Source of the DNA: Xinfangfangia pollutisoli
Lineage (GTDB): Bacteria; Pseudomonadota; Alphaproteobacteria; Rhodobacterales; Rhodobacteraceae
Assembly: GCF_020179405.1 (NCBI RefSeq)
Contig: NZ_JAICBZ010000002.1
Coordinates: forward strand, 123,832-187,831
Reading direction: 5' to 3'
Length of the DNA stretch: 64,000 nucleotides
The first letter of the stretch is position 1. Every line of letters begins with the position of its first letter. Shown piece by piece: positions 45,511 through 54,301 of the stretch. The position numbers were made by a program, and so were the translations under genes. Under the pieces are notes generated by a model. The model saw only the letters and a list, made by a program, of their open reading frames with translations, had not been told where the DNA came from and searched no databases.

Positions 45511-47535
45511 TCAGCCCGTGACCGACACGATCAGATTGCCATCGGCATCCGATGTGACCCGGCACCCCGGCTCGACCAGCAGGGTCGTGTCCATCTGCTC
45601 GATCACCGCGGGCCCCGTCAGGTCCAGATCCAAAGGCAGGTGATCGCGCCAATAGACCGGCACCTCCTGCCAGCCGTCCTCAAACCAGACCCGCCGCTGG
45701 CCCGAGGGCGCGACCAGTGCCCGGCGTCCGGCCGGGTCGATCAGCCGCGACAGGTCCAGCTCGGCCCGCCGCCCGGTCACACTGACATTCAGGTTCATCA
45801 GATTGGCGCGGATTTCGGGCAGATCCACCCGGAACCGGGCATGATAGGCCGCCTCGAACAGGGCCTGCAGGCTTTCACGCGACGGCGCGGCCCCGGGCAG
45901 CGCCACCCGCAACAGATGGGTCTGGCCCAGAAACTGCATGTCGGCGGAAAACTCGGCCCGGACATCCCGGACCGCCACCTTCTCGGCCGCGATCAGCCGC
46001 CGCCCCTCGGCCTCCAGCCCCGCCAGGATCGCCGCCACTTCGGCCATATCCAAGGCATCCAGCGGCCGGTTCAGCGTGCGCACGAAGTCGTGCCGCAGAT
46101 CGGCCACCACGCAGCCCAAGGCATTGGTGATCCCCGGCCGCGCCGGCACCAGCACCCGGGGCACGGCCAGTTCCCGCGCCAGCGCCACCGCATGCAGGGG
46201 CCCCGCGCCGCCAAAGGCGAACAGCGCGAAATCGCGCGGATCCGCGCCCATGGAAATCGACACCATGCGGATCGCGCCGGCCATATGGGTATTGGCGATC
46301 CGAACCACCGCCTCGGCCGCCTGCTCGACGCCCAGGCCCAGCGGCCGCGCGATCTGGTCCTGCATCGCCGCGCGCGCCGCCTCGGCCGCCTGGCCGAAGC
46401 GCTGCGCCGGCAGCCGCCCCAGGATCAGGTTCGCATCCGAGATGGTGACCAGCGTGCCGCCCCGCCCATAGCAGACCGGGCCCGGAGCCGAGCCCGCGCT
46501 GTCCGGGCCCACCCGCAGCATGCCGCCTTCATCCACCCGCGCGATCGACCCGCCGCCCGCGCCCACGGTGCGCACATCCACCATCGGCACATGGATCGGC
46601 ATGGCATATTCCACCTCGATCTCGTTCGAGACCGGCGCCACGCCGCCGCGGATCATCGCCACATCGGTCGAGGTGCCGCCCATGTCATAGGTCAGCAGAT
46701 CCGGCATCCCCGCCCGCCGCCCGGTGGCCACCGCCGCCATCACGCCCGAGGCCGGGCCCGACATCACCGTCTTCACCGCCTCGCGCGCCACATTCTGCGC
46801 CGCGACCATCCCGCCATTGCCGTTCATCACCAGCAGGTCGCGCCCATAACCGCGCGCGGCCAGTTCGCCGGCCAGACGGCTGATATAGCGCTCCAGCACC
46901 GGCTGAACCGAGGCATTCACCGCCGCGGTCACCCCGCGCTCGTATTCCCGGGCTTCGGAAAGCAGCGCATGGCCCAGCGTCACATAGGCATTCGGCCAGA
47001 TCTCGCGCGCGATCTCGCCCGCGCGCAGCTCATGCGCAGGGTTGGCATAGGCATGCAGGAAATGGATGACCAGCGCCTCGCAACCCGCCTGCAGCAGCTG
47101 CGCCAAAGCGTCGCGAAAAGCCTTTTCGTCCAGCGGCGTGACCACCCGGCCGCGCGCATCCATCCGCTCGGGCACGTCCAGTCGCAGATCGCGCGGAATG
47201 ATCGGCACGAAGCGGCCCGACATGCCATAGGCCTGCGGCCGCGTGCGCCGGCCCAGTTCCAGAACGTCGCGAAAGCCTTCGGTGGTGATGATCCCGGTTC
47301 TCGCCAATTGCCGTTCCAGCACGGCATTGGTCGTCGTGGTGGTGCCATGGACGATCAGGTCCATCTCGGCCAGATCGGCGCCCGCCGCCTCAAAGGCCGC
47401 CAGCACCCCGCCCGACTGGTTGGGCAGCGTGGTCGGCACCTTGGCCAGCCGCACCCCGCCCGAGGCCGGATCGAAGACCACCAGATCGGTGAAGGTTCCG
47501 CCGACATCCACGCCCGCGACCAGCCCGCCGCTCAT
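45511..47535 (-). CDS. Hydantoinase A/oxoprolinase family protein (HyuA)
   Basis: 674 residues from the ATG at 47535, preceded by GGGAGGG. The actin/hexokinase-like nucleotide fold shows as GVDVGGTFTDLVVFD at the N-terminus, HGTTTTTNAVLER, and later LTYDMGGTSTDVAM and AFGGAGPLHAVALAREL. HyuA binds ATP and phosphorylates the amide or carbonyl of the ring substrate for hydrolysis with HyuB. The gene follows an ABC importer and precedes hyuB, so the imported compound or a product of it is the likely substrate. Confidence 0.93.
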   Translation of the reverse strand: MSGGLVAGVDVGGTFTDLVVFDPASGGVRLAKVPTTLPNQSGGVLAAFEAAGADLAEMDLIVHGTTTTTNAVLERQLARTGIITTEGFRDVLELGRRTRPQAYGMSGRFVPIIPRDLRLDVPERMDARGRVVTPLDEKAFRDALAQLLQAGCEALVIHFLHAYANPAHELRAGEIAREIWPNAYVTLGHALLSEAREYERGVTAAVNASVQPVLERYISRLAGELAARGYGRDLLVMNGNGGMVAAQNVAREAVKTVMSGPASGVMAAVATGRRAGMPDLLTYDMGGTSTDVAMIRGGVAPVSNEIEVEYAMPIHVPMVDVRTVGAGGGSIARVDEGGMLRVGPDSAGSAPGPVCYGRGGTLVTISDANLILGRLPAQRFGQAAEAARAAMQDQIARPLGLGVEQAAEAVVRIANTHMAGAIRMVSISMGADPRDFALFAFGGAGPLHAVALARELAVPRVLVPARPGITNALGCVVADLRHDFVRTLNRPLDALDMAEVAAILAGLEAEGRRLIAAEKVAVRDVRAEFSADMQFLGQTHLLRVALPGAAPSRESLQALFEAAYHARFRVDLPEIRANLMNLNVSVTGRRAELDLSRLIDPAGRRALVAPSGQRRVWFEDGWQEVPVYWRDHLPLDLDLTGPAVIEQMDTTLLVEPGCRVTSDADGNLIVSVTG

Positions 47536-47561
47536 CTTCGCCCTCCCGCCGCGGGACGGCA

Positions 47562-47630
47562 GCGATTTCTTTGAAGAAATCGCGCCGGAGCCTTCAAAGG
47601 CTCCGGGCCGGAATTTTCGAAAATTCCGGC
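47562..47630. repeat. Three consecutive perfect palindromes upstream of hyuA
   Basis: GCGATTTCTT/AAGAAATCGC (47562-47583), CCGGAGCCTT/AAGGCTCCGG (47585-47606) and GCCGGAATTTTC with its complement (47607-47630) lie head to tail with at most one base between them, between livF and hyuA. They could fold into three RNA hairpins. Similar elements occur at 19760-19805 and 53689-53709. Confidence 0.9.
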
Positions 47631-47662
47631 ATCTCTGCGATCCATCTGTCGCGTCCTGCCCA

Positions 47663-48358
47663 TCAGACCCCCACGAATTCCGCGAATTGCCGCGCGCCCG
47701 GCGCCAGGTCTGCCGCGCTGACCATCTCGGCCACGCGGCCATGCGCCATGAAGGCGACGCGGTCGGCCATCTTCAGCACCGCCTCGACCCGCTGCTCGAC
47801 CAGAACCACCGCAACGCCCTCGGCCCTAAGCTGCCCCACCGCATCGCGGATCAGCGCGATCATCGAGGGCTGCAACCCCTCGGTCGGCTCGTCCAAGAGC
47901 AGAACCTTCGGCTCCAGACACAGGGCGCGAGCGATGGCCAGCATCTGCTGCTCGCCCCCCGACAAGGTCGCGGCCACCTGCCCCAGCCTTTCGCCCAGCC
48001 GCGGGAACAGCCGCAGCACATGGGCGCGGATCTCGGGCCGGTTGCCGCGCAACAGCCCGCCGATCTCAAGGTTTTCCGCAACCGTCAGCGGCCCGAACAG
48101 CCGCCGCCCCTGCGGCACCCAGGCCAGACCATGGCCCGGCACCCGATGCGCGGGCAGGCCCAGCACCTCGACGCCCGCCACCCGCACACTGCCCGTACCG
48201 GGCAAAAGCCCCATGATGGCCTTCATCAGCGTGGTCTTGCCCGCGCCATTGCGGCCCATGATGCAGGTCACCTCGCCCGGGCGGGCGGTGAAATCCACGC
48301 CGCGCAGCACGGTGACGGGCCCGTAGCCCGCGCTGAGACCGGCGATCTCAAGCCCCAA
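47663..48358 (-). CDS. Branched-chain-type ABC transporter ATP-binding protein (LivF-like)
   Basis: 231 residues. Walker A is GRNGAGKTTL, the signature is LSGGEQQ, Walker B is LLLDEPTEG, all in the LivF pattern with a short loop YGPVTVLRGVDF at the start. It energises import with LivG. It overlaps livG by 11 bp. Substrate is set by the binding protein, not by this subunit. Confidence 0.93.
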   Translation of the reverse strand: MGLEIAGLSAGYGPVTVLRGVDFTARPGEVTCIMGRNGAGKTTLMKAIMGLLPGTGSVRVAGVEVLGLPAHRVPGHGLAWVPQGRRLFGPLTVAENLEIGGLLRGNRPEIRAHVLRLFPRLGERLGQVAATLSGGEQQMLAIARALCLEPKVLLLDEPTEGLQPSMIALIRDAVGQLRAEGVAVVLVEQRVEAVLKMADRVAFMAHGRVAEMVSAADLAPGARQFAEFVGV

Positions 48359-49076
48359 GATAGGCCTCCTGCACCGCGGGGTCGGCGCTTATCTGGGCGG
48401 GCGTGCCCCGCGCCAGCACCCGGCCGAAATTCAGCACGGTGATGCGGTCGGCGACGCCCATCACCACCTCCATGTTATGCTCGATCAGCAGGACCGAGAC
48501 GGCCGGGACCAGCCCGCGCACCAGCGCCATGAAGCCCGCGATCTCGCCCGCGGCCAACCCTTGCGTCGGCTCGTCCAGGATTAGCACCTTCGGCTGCAGC
48601 GCGAGGCCCATCGCCACTTCCAGAAGCCGCTGGTGACCATAGCTTAGCGCGCCCGCGCCTTGCCCCGCCAGATCGGCCATGCCCACCTGCCCCAGCGCAG
48701 CCGCGACCGCGGCCTCCAGCGCCGCCCCGCCGCCCCGCCAGCTGCCGATCTGGGCCCGCCCGCCCTGCACCGCCAGCGCGACATTGTCGAAGACCGTAAG
48801 CCCCGGAAAGATCGAGGTGATCTGGAACGTATAGGCCAGCCCCTTTCGCACCCGCGCCTGGGCCGGCAGGCGGGTGATGTCTTCGCCCGCCAGATGGATC
48901 GTGCCGGATTGCACCGGAATCCGCCCCGACAGAAGCGAGACGAAAGTGGTCTTCCCCGCGCCATTCGGCCCGATCAGCCCCTGCACCTCGCCGGGGCGCA
49001 GATCGAAATCCACCCCGTCCACGGCGCGCAAGCCGCCGAAATGCCGCGTCAGGCCCCGGGCTTCCAGCAGGCTCAT
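48348..49076 (-). CDS. Branched-chain-type ABC transporter ATP-binding protein (LivG-like)
   Basis: 242 residues. GLTRHFGGLRAVDGVDF, Walker A GPNGAGKTTFV, signature LSYGHQR, Walker B ILDEPTQGL and the LivG-type C-terminus with LLIEHNMEVVM. The second ATPase of the importer. Its start overlaps the end of livM by 4 bp. Confidence 0.93.
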   Translation of the reverse strand: MSLLEARGLTRHFGGLRAVDGVDFDLRPGEVQGLIGPNGAGKTTFVSLLSGRIPVQSGTIHLAGEDITRLPAQARVRKGLAYTFQITSIFPGLTVFDNVALAVQGGRAQIGSWRGGGAALEAAVAAALGQVGMADLAGQGAGALSYGHQRLLEVAMGLALQPKVLILDEPTQGLAAGEIAGFMALVRGLVPAVSVLLIEHNMEVVMGVADRITVLNFGRVLARGTPAQISADPAVQEAYLGA

Positions 49077-50014
49077 GGCAGGCCCCTCCAGACCTTTTCC
49101 CGCACCCAGCCCAGAATGCCCTTGGGTGCGAACAGGACCAGCACCACCAAAGCGGCCCCGACCAGGAACAGCCAGGCCGAGGTCAGGCCCGAGGCCAGCT
49201 CGATCAGCCAGAACATCAGCGCCGCGCCCAGAACCGGCCCCGCCACCGTGCCCGCACCGCCCAGCAGAACATACAGCATCGGCAGGATGGAATATTGGAT
49301 CGTGGCGAAACTGGCGCCCGCATAGCCGAACAGCAGCGCCCAGGCCCCGCCCGCAAGCCCGGCATAAAGGCCCGAGATCACCAGCACGATCAGCTTCACC
49401 ACGAAGGGGTTGTAGCCCAGAAGGCGCGAGCGTTCCTCATTCTCGCGCATCGCCACCATCACCCGGCCAAAGCGCGACCGCACCAGCGCCAGGCAGACCA
49501 GAAAGCCCAGGGCGAACAGGCCCCAGGCGACCGCGAAACGCGGCCCGTCCGAAGACAGGGCAAAGCCGAACAGGCTGCGCCCCGAGGCGGGCACGGCAAA
49601 GCCCTGATCGCCGCCGGTCCAGGCGTTGAAATAGATCAGCGTCAGATAGCCGGCCTGGGCGAACATCAGCGTCACGATCATGAAGCTGACGCCCGCGGTG
49701 CGCAGCGCGAACAGCCCGACCGCCCCGGCCAGAACGCCCCCGCCCAAAAGCGACAGGATCAGCGCCGGACCCGCGCTGAACCCGAAATGATAGGCGGGCA
49801 GCCCGGCCGCGAACATGCCACCGGCGAAGAACAGCGCATGGCCCAGGCTGAGCAAGCCGGTATAGCCGAAGGCCAGATTGTAGCCCATGGCGAACAGGGC
49901 CAGCACCAGAACCCGCGCCAGATTGGTCGCGTGATAGGGCGGCAGCAGATATTGCGCCGCGAACAGCGCCACCAGCACGGCCAGATGCAGGGCCCAGACC
50001 TTCGCGCCGCTCAT
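49073..50014 (-). CDS. Branched-chain-type ABC permease (LivM-like)
   Basis: 313 residues with about nine or ten membrane segments. The motif MGYNLAFGYTGLLSLGHALFFAGG and the inner-loop NEERSRLLGYNPFVVKL with ATPase contact residues are typical of LivM. Overlaps livH by 4 bp. Forms the channel with LivH. Confidence 0.92.
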   Translation of the reverse strand: MSGAKVWALHLAVLVALFAAQYLLPPYHATNLARVLVLALFAMGYNLAFGYTGLLSLGHALFFAGGMFAAGLPAYHFGFSAGPALILSLLGGGVLAGAVGLFALRTAGVSFMIVTLMFAQAGYLTLIYFNAWTGGDQGFAVPASGRSLFGFALSSDGPRFAVAWGLFALGFLVCLALVRSRFGRVMVAMRENEERSRLLGYNPFVVKLIVLVISGLYAGLAGGAWALLFGYAGASFATIQYSILPMLYVLLGGAGTVAGPVLGAALMFWLIELASGLTSAWLFLVGAALVVLVLFAPKGILGWVREKVWRGLP

Positions 50015-50892
50015 CTGTCGCGCACTCCGAACAGGCCCTGCGGGCGGAAGACCAGCACCAGCGCCACCAGAAGCGTGGCCAGGATCTTGGCCAGGGTGGG
50101 CGAGAAGAACATGCTGATCACCCCATCCGACAGGCCGATGACCAGCGCCGCGACGACCGTGCCGCGCAAACTGCCCAGGCCGCCGATGATGACCACGATG
50201 AAGGACAGAAGCAGCGGATCATGCCCCATCAGGTAATGCGCCTGCTGGATCGGCACGATCAGCACCGCCGCCACCGCGGCCAGGGCAGCACCGATGCCGA
50301 AGACCGCCATATAGACCAGGTCGACATCAATGCCGAAGGCCTGCGCCACGTCGCGGTCAACCTGGGTCGCGCGCATGACCAGGCCCACCTTGCTGCGGGT
50401 CATGAACAGCCACAGCGCCAGCAGCACCACGGCGGCCGCCAGCACCACGAACAGCTTGTAGCCCGAATAGCCGAACCAGGGCAGTTGCAGCCGCCAGTCG
50501 AAGGGCGCGGCGACAGGCCGCGCATCGGGGCCGTAAAAGCTCAGCGCCGCCTGCTGGATCATGTACAAAAGCCCGATCGTGGCCACGATCGTCGCCTCGG
50601 GGTCGTAATCCAGCCGCCGCAGCACCAGCCGGTCGGCTGCCGCCGCCAGCGCCCCCACCGCAACCGGCGCCACCGCCAAAGCCACCAGAAACCCCGCCCA
50701 GGCCGGTCCGGGCACCAGCGTCGTCACGAACCAGGCGATCACCGCGCCCAGCATGTAGAACTCGCCATGCGCGACATTGACCACCCGCATGACGCCAAAG
50801 ACCAGCGACAGGCCCGAGGCCGCCAGCGCCAGGACGGCGGCGGTCACCAGACCCTCCATCAGGGCCAGAAGCAGGAAAGGACCGAAGGACAT
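50011..50892 (-). CDS. Branched-chain-type ABC permease (LivH-like)
   Basis: 293 residues, about eight membrane segments. LSLVFGVMRVVNVAHGEFYMLGAV is the LivH signature, and the inner loop VMRATQVDRDVAQAFGIDVDLVY contacts the ATPase. First permease of the importer, 82 bp after the binding-protein gene. Confidence 0.92.
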   Translation of the reverse strand: MSFGPFLLLALMEGLVTAAVLALAASGLSLVFGVMRVVNVAHGEFYMLGAVIAWFVTTLVPGPAWAGFLVALAVAPVAVGALAAAADRLVLRRLDYDPEATIVATIGLLYMIQQAALSFYGPDARPVAAPFDWRLQLPWFGYSGYKLFVVLAAAVVLLALWLFMTRSKVGLVMRATQVDRDVAQAFGIDVDLVYMAVFGIGAALAAVAAVLIVPIQQAHYLMGHDPLLLSFIVVIIGGLGSLRGTVVAALVIGLSDGVISMFFSPTLAKILATLLVALVLVFRPQGLFGVRDR

Positions 50893-50974
50893 TGCACCCC
50901 AGCGCCAGAAAGTGCCCCGGCACCTTCTGCGCCGGGGTCAGAGTCAACACGGGCGGCAAGCGCCCGGCCTGGGG

Positions 50975-52246
50975 TCAGAACGCCATCGTGGTGTAATCCA
51001 CCGCGTCTTCATACATCCCGTCCTCCATCGAGGTCGTATGCACCTGCACCAGTTTCCCCGACTGGATCTGGCTGATATGCTGCACGCCAAAGACCTGATG
51101 GGTCTTGCCGTTGAAGACCTTGGCCCCCTGTGGCCGTTCCGGCCCATAGGGCAGGTCGGTGATCGCCTCCATCGCCTCGACCAGCTTCTGGCGGTCGGCC
51201 GGGCCGGTATAGCCCGCCGCCTCCATCGCCTGTTTCAGGAAATGCAGCGTCTCCCAGGTCGAGAACATATGGCTGTAGGTGGCCACATCCTTGGCATCCG
51301 ACACCGAGGTGCCATTGTCATCGACCCCCACCGCTTCACGATAGCCGGCCTCGAATTCCCCGGCATCGGCGGGTTTCACCCGGGGATGCGCTTCCCAGAA
51401 ATGGCTGCCTTCCAGGAATTCCAGCCCCGGCGTCGCGGTATCCACCGCTTCCAGGCTGTCGACGAAGCCGAACAGCTGCGGCTTCGGGCCGGTGCCGTAG
51501 AATTCGCCCAGTTCCTTGACAAAGGTCAGAACCGCGGGGCCCACCATGACGTGATACAGCACTTCGGTATCGGCCGGGATCTGGGCGAAATAGCGGGTGA
51601 AGCTGGTTTCGGTCGGCGGGATGGCGATCATCGCCACCATCTCGCCGCCCTGCGCGGCAATCGCCTTCGAGAAATGGTCGCGATGGTCATAGCCGAAGGC
51701 ATAATCCGGGTAGAACATGGTGACCTTCTTGCCCAGATTGGCCGCGACCCACGGCGCCATCGAGGAAATCTGGCTGCGCACATCGGTGATGCCCGGCTGC
51801 AGCGTCCAGCGGTTCAGCGCGCCGGACGCGACGTGATAGCCTTCGGAACAGACCAGATAGGGCACTTTCAGCTCGCCCGCGCGCGGGGCCGAGCCCATGA
51901 CGACATGCGAAAACAGCGTGCCCATCACCACGTCGCAGCCATCGGACTGGGTCAGCTTGTCCACCACCTCGGCGCCGCGCTTGGGATCGGTCGCGTCATC
52001 CTCGAACAGGATCTCAACCGGCCGGCCGGCAATGCCGCCCTCGGCGTTGATCTTCTTCAGCGCGGCCGTGACCGTGCGCTCGTACCAGCGCCCATACGAG
52101 GCGCCGATGCCGGTGCGGTGCAGCTGGAAGCCGACCTTGATCGGCGCGGCCTGGGCCCCAACCGTCGCGGGCAGCATGCCCGCCAGAACCCCGGCGCCTG
52201 CGCCTTTCAGCAGCGCCCGGCGCGAGGGCATCAGAAGATTGGTCAT
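50975..52246 (-). CDS. Tat-exported ABC substrate-binding protein (amide/urea/branched-chain type)
   Basis: 423 residues from the ATG at 52246 with TGGAGTG upstream. SRRALLKGAGAGVLAGMLP is a twin-arginine signal, with cleavage likely after AQA. The mature part is a type I periplasmic-binding fold of the Liv/amide/urea group: IKVGFQLHRTGIGASYGRWYE, INAEGGIAGRPVEILFEDDA, then CSEGYHVASG. It delivers an unknown ligand to LivHMGF. Operon context suggests a small N-containing compound. Confidence 0.9.
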   Translation of the reverse strand: MTNLLMPSRRALLKGAGAGVLAGMLPATVGAQAAPIKVGFQLHRTGIGASYGRWYERTVTAALKKINAEGGIAGRPVEILFEDDATDPKRGAEVVDKLTQSDGCDVVMGTLFSHVVMGSAPRAGELKVPYLVCSEGYHVASGALNRWTLQPGITDVRSQISSMAPWVAANLGKKVTMFYPDYAFGYDHRDHFSKAIAAQGGEMVAMIAIPPTETSFTRYFAQIPADTEVLYHVMVGPAVLTFVKELGEFYGTGPKPQLFGFVDSLEAVDTATPGLEFLEGSHFWEAHPRVKPADAGEFEAGYREAVGVDDNGTSVSDAKDVATYSHMFSTWETLHFLKQAMEAAGYTGPADRQKLVEAMEAITDLPYGPERPQGAKVFNGKTHQVFGVQHISQIQSGKLVQVHTTSMEDGMYEDAVDYTTMAF

Positions 52247-52337
52247 GTCACACTCCAGTATGGGAAGGGGGCCGGCCGCGTCGAGCGGCAAGCGCTGGTT
52301 TCATTTCATCGGGTGCAAACGCTCTGTCCACTGAAAA

Positions 52338-53723
52338 TCACCCCGCTCTGGCCGTGGACAGCAGCCAGAGACCAAGGATTGTATAAGCGACCATCAGCAA
52401 AGTCAGCGGAAGATGCGCCCGCAGCCCCGCAGCCCCCCCTGCAAGCTTCAGCCCCAGCACCACCGCCAAGAGATGCGCGGCCAGAATCGCCGCGAATTGC
52501 GCGCCATAGATCAGCGGCATCACCGCCGGATCGGTCACGAAGCCGAACGAGACATAGAAGGGCGGCAGGCCAAGCCAGCTGTCGCCGGTGAACAAGGGGT
52601 CGTTCAGCGCCGCCAGCGTGTACTGGCCCGCCGTCAGCAGCATCACCAGGTAATGCGCAGCATGATAGCCGGCGGCGATGGCCAGGAATGACAGCACCAC
52701 CGGCCCCGCCGCCATCCGGCCCAGCCGCACCACCCCCAGCACCAGCGCCAGCGTCACCACAAAGGCGGCCAGCAGCCCCAGCGTATTGGCCCAGACCACG
52801 GCCGAGCGCCCGGTCGGCTCCAACGGGTTCTCGCCGATCAGGCCCAGCCACCAGAAGGTCTCGGACAGGCCGTCAAAACTCAGCCCCGCCAGCGCCAGCG
52901 TCACGAAGACCACGGCCGAGGGCGTCAGCGGCGGCAGGCGCAGCACCTGTGCGCCGGGCCAGCCGGCATAAAGCCGGGTGCGGCGGCCCTGCGCTTCGTG
53001 CCACAGCGGCGCCACGCGCGAGATCATGGTGAAGAACACCGTCAGAAACTCGCCCTTGTCCAGCCACTCCTCGCCCTCGGCCACGGCCAGGACAAAGATC
53101 GCCAGCCAGTAGACCGCCGCCAGCGAGGCCAGGACCGACGGGTCGTCAGGGTAAAGCGAGACGGTCTGGAACCAGGAAAACCCGGCCAGCCCCAGGATTG
53201 CCGGTGCATGGCCAAGCCGCGCCAGGCCGATGCCACTGCTGCGGCCCAACAGGCTGCGCACGATGCGGACCGGGCCGGTCCAGGGATTCACCGCCCGCCA
53301 GAGATTGCCAAACAGCATCGAGGCCAGAGGCAGCGCGATCCAGACCCCGGTCCAGAACACCAGCGTCATCAGATTGTGCATCGGGTCGCGATTGCCCAGC
53401 CAGCCGATCAGGCACAGGCCCATCAGGACCAGAAAGCCAAGATACGAGGTCAGAACCTGCGGCAGGATCACCGGCCGGTCCAGCAGAAGATGCGCCGTGA
53501 AGGCGGGCAAGCGGCCCGAGACGGCGCCCAGAACGGCGGTCAGCGCCACGGTCAGGGCGGCGGCGGTGATGTAATGCCCGGTGGGCAGCGTCAGCAGCAC
53601 CGAGGGCGGCAGGGCGCAGGCCTGGGCCACTGCCGGGAACAACACTGGGATCAGCGCCGCCGCGGGACAGGCCAGCCGGGCGCTGGCCCGAATTTTCGAC
53701 GAAAATTCGCGCGTCGCGCTCAC
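52338..53723 (-). CDS. Integral membrane protein of unknown function in the heterocycle operon
   Basis: 461 residues from a GTG at 53723 that overlaps the stop of the preceding gene as GTGA. A signal-like N-terminus (ARLACPAAALIPVLFPAVAQA) is followed by about ten to twelve hydrophobic segments. The stretch FGNLWRAVNPWTGPVRIVRSLLG and the loop EGEEWLDKGEFLTVFF resemble membrane proteins that databases often label fenitrothion hydrolase, a label I would not trust here. It may be a permease or channel for the operon substrate. A 21-bp palindrome lies inside its first codons. Confidence 0.7.
   Translation of the reverse strand: MSATREFSSKIRASARLACPAAALIPVLFPAVAQACALPPSVLLTLPTGHYITAAALTVALTAVLGAVSGRLPAFTAHLLLDRPVILPQVLTSYLGFLVLMGLCLIGWLGNRDPMHNLMTLVFWTGVWIALPLASMLFGNLWRAVNPWTGPVRIVRSLLGRSSGIGLARLGHAPAILGLAGFSWFQTVSLYPDDPSVLASLAAVYWLAIFVLAVAEGEEWLDKGEFLTVFFTMISRVAPLWHEAQGRRTRLYAGWPGAQVLRLPPLTPSAVVFVTLALAGLSFDGLSETFWWLGLIGENPLEPTGRSAVVWANTLGLLAAFVVTLALVLGVVRLGRMAAGPVVLSFLAIAAGYHAAHYLVMLLTAGQYTLAALNDPLFTGDSWLGLPPFYVSFGFVTDPAVMPLIYGAQFAAILAAHLLAVVLGLKLAGGAAGLRAHLPLTLLMVAYTILGLWLLSTARAG
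53689..53709. repeat. 21-bp palindrome inside the start of the membrane protein gene
   Basis: CGAATTTTCG, A, CGAAAATTCG. Resembles the third palindrome at 47607-47630. It lies 14 bp into the coding region from the GTG start. Confidence 0.8.
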
Positions 53724-54301
53724 CGCAAGCCGTCCTCGCCCTTGACTGCCTCGATCTCCAGCCCGCCCATCCGCGAATGCACCCGCCCGCCCTGCGCCAT
53801 GGCCAGCGCGAACAGCACCTCGCCCGCCTTGGGCCCGTCCTCGCAGGCCACCGTGATCACGTCGAAGCGCGACCGCACATAGGCCGCGTTCAAATGGCCA
53901 AGCGGAATGTCCAGCGTCGCCCCCATGCCGCCTGCCTTCATTGCCGAGGGCACGATCGCGCGGCATTCGCCCAGCCTTTCGCGCATGCCATAGCCCCCCG
54001 CGACATGCCAGATCGCGCCATGTTCGCTCTCGCCGGCCTCGCCCACGATCGCGCCCTTGCCATAGGCGTCAATCCCCTCGCGCCCGCCCAGGGCCGCGAC
54101 CAGCCGGTCGGTCAGCAAAAGCGCCAAGGGCTTCAGTGCCTCCATCGCGGGTTGCAGATCGGGCTCGTAGCGGCCGGCGAAAGGATTGGCGCAGATCGCA
54201 TAGATCGCCCCGCGCAGCACCGGCCGGGCCGGGGGCGGCCCACCCTCGTGGCGGATCTCCTCGATCTGGGTAACGATCTTGCGGATGGCGAAATCAGACA
54301 T
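53720..54301 (-). CDS. AA_synth family protein (DUF1185)
   Basis: 193 residues. IRKIVTQIEEIRHEGGPPPARPVLRG and KPLALLLTDRLVAALGGREGIDAYGKGAIVGEAGE are the family marks of this group, named for a supposed link to amino acid synthesis but of unproven activity. The GHL stretch and PSAMKAGGMG near residue 120 are conserved. It overlaps UPF0280 by 8 bp upstream and the membrane gene by 4 bp downstream, so the three are tightly coupled. Confidence 0.85.
   Translation of the reverse strand: MSDFAIRKIVTQIEEIRHEGGPPPARPVLRGAIYAICANPFAGRYEPDLQPAMEALKPLALLLTDRLVAALGGREGIDAYGKGAIVGEAGESEHGAIWHVAGGYGMRERLGECRAIVPSAMKAGGMGATLDIPLGHLNAAYVRSRFDVITVACEDGPKAGEVLFALAMAQGGRVHSRMGGLEIEAVKGEDGLR

Noticed and set aside
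43939..47574. 1211-codon open frame on the plus strand
   Set aside because: It is antisense to hyuB and hyuA, both of which have clear family motifs; the plus-strand product does not.
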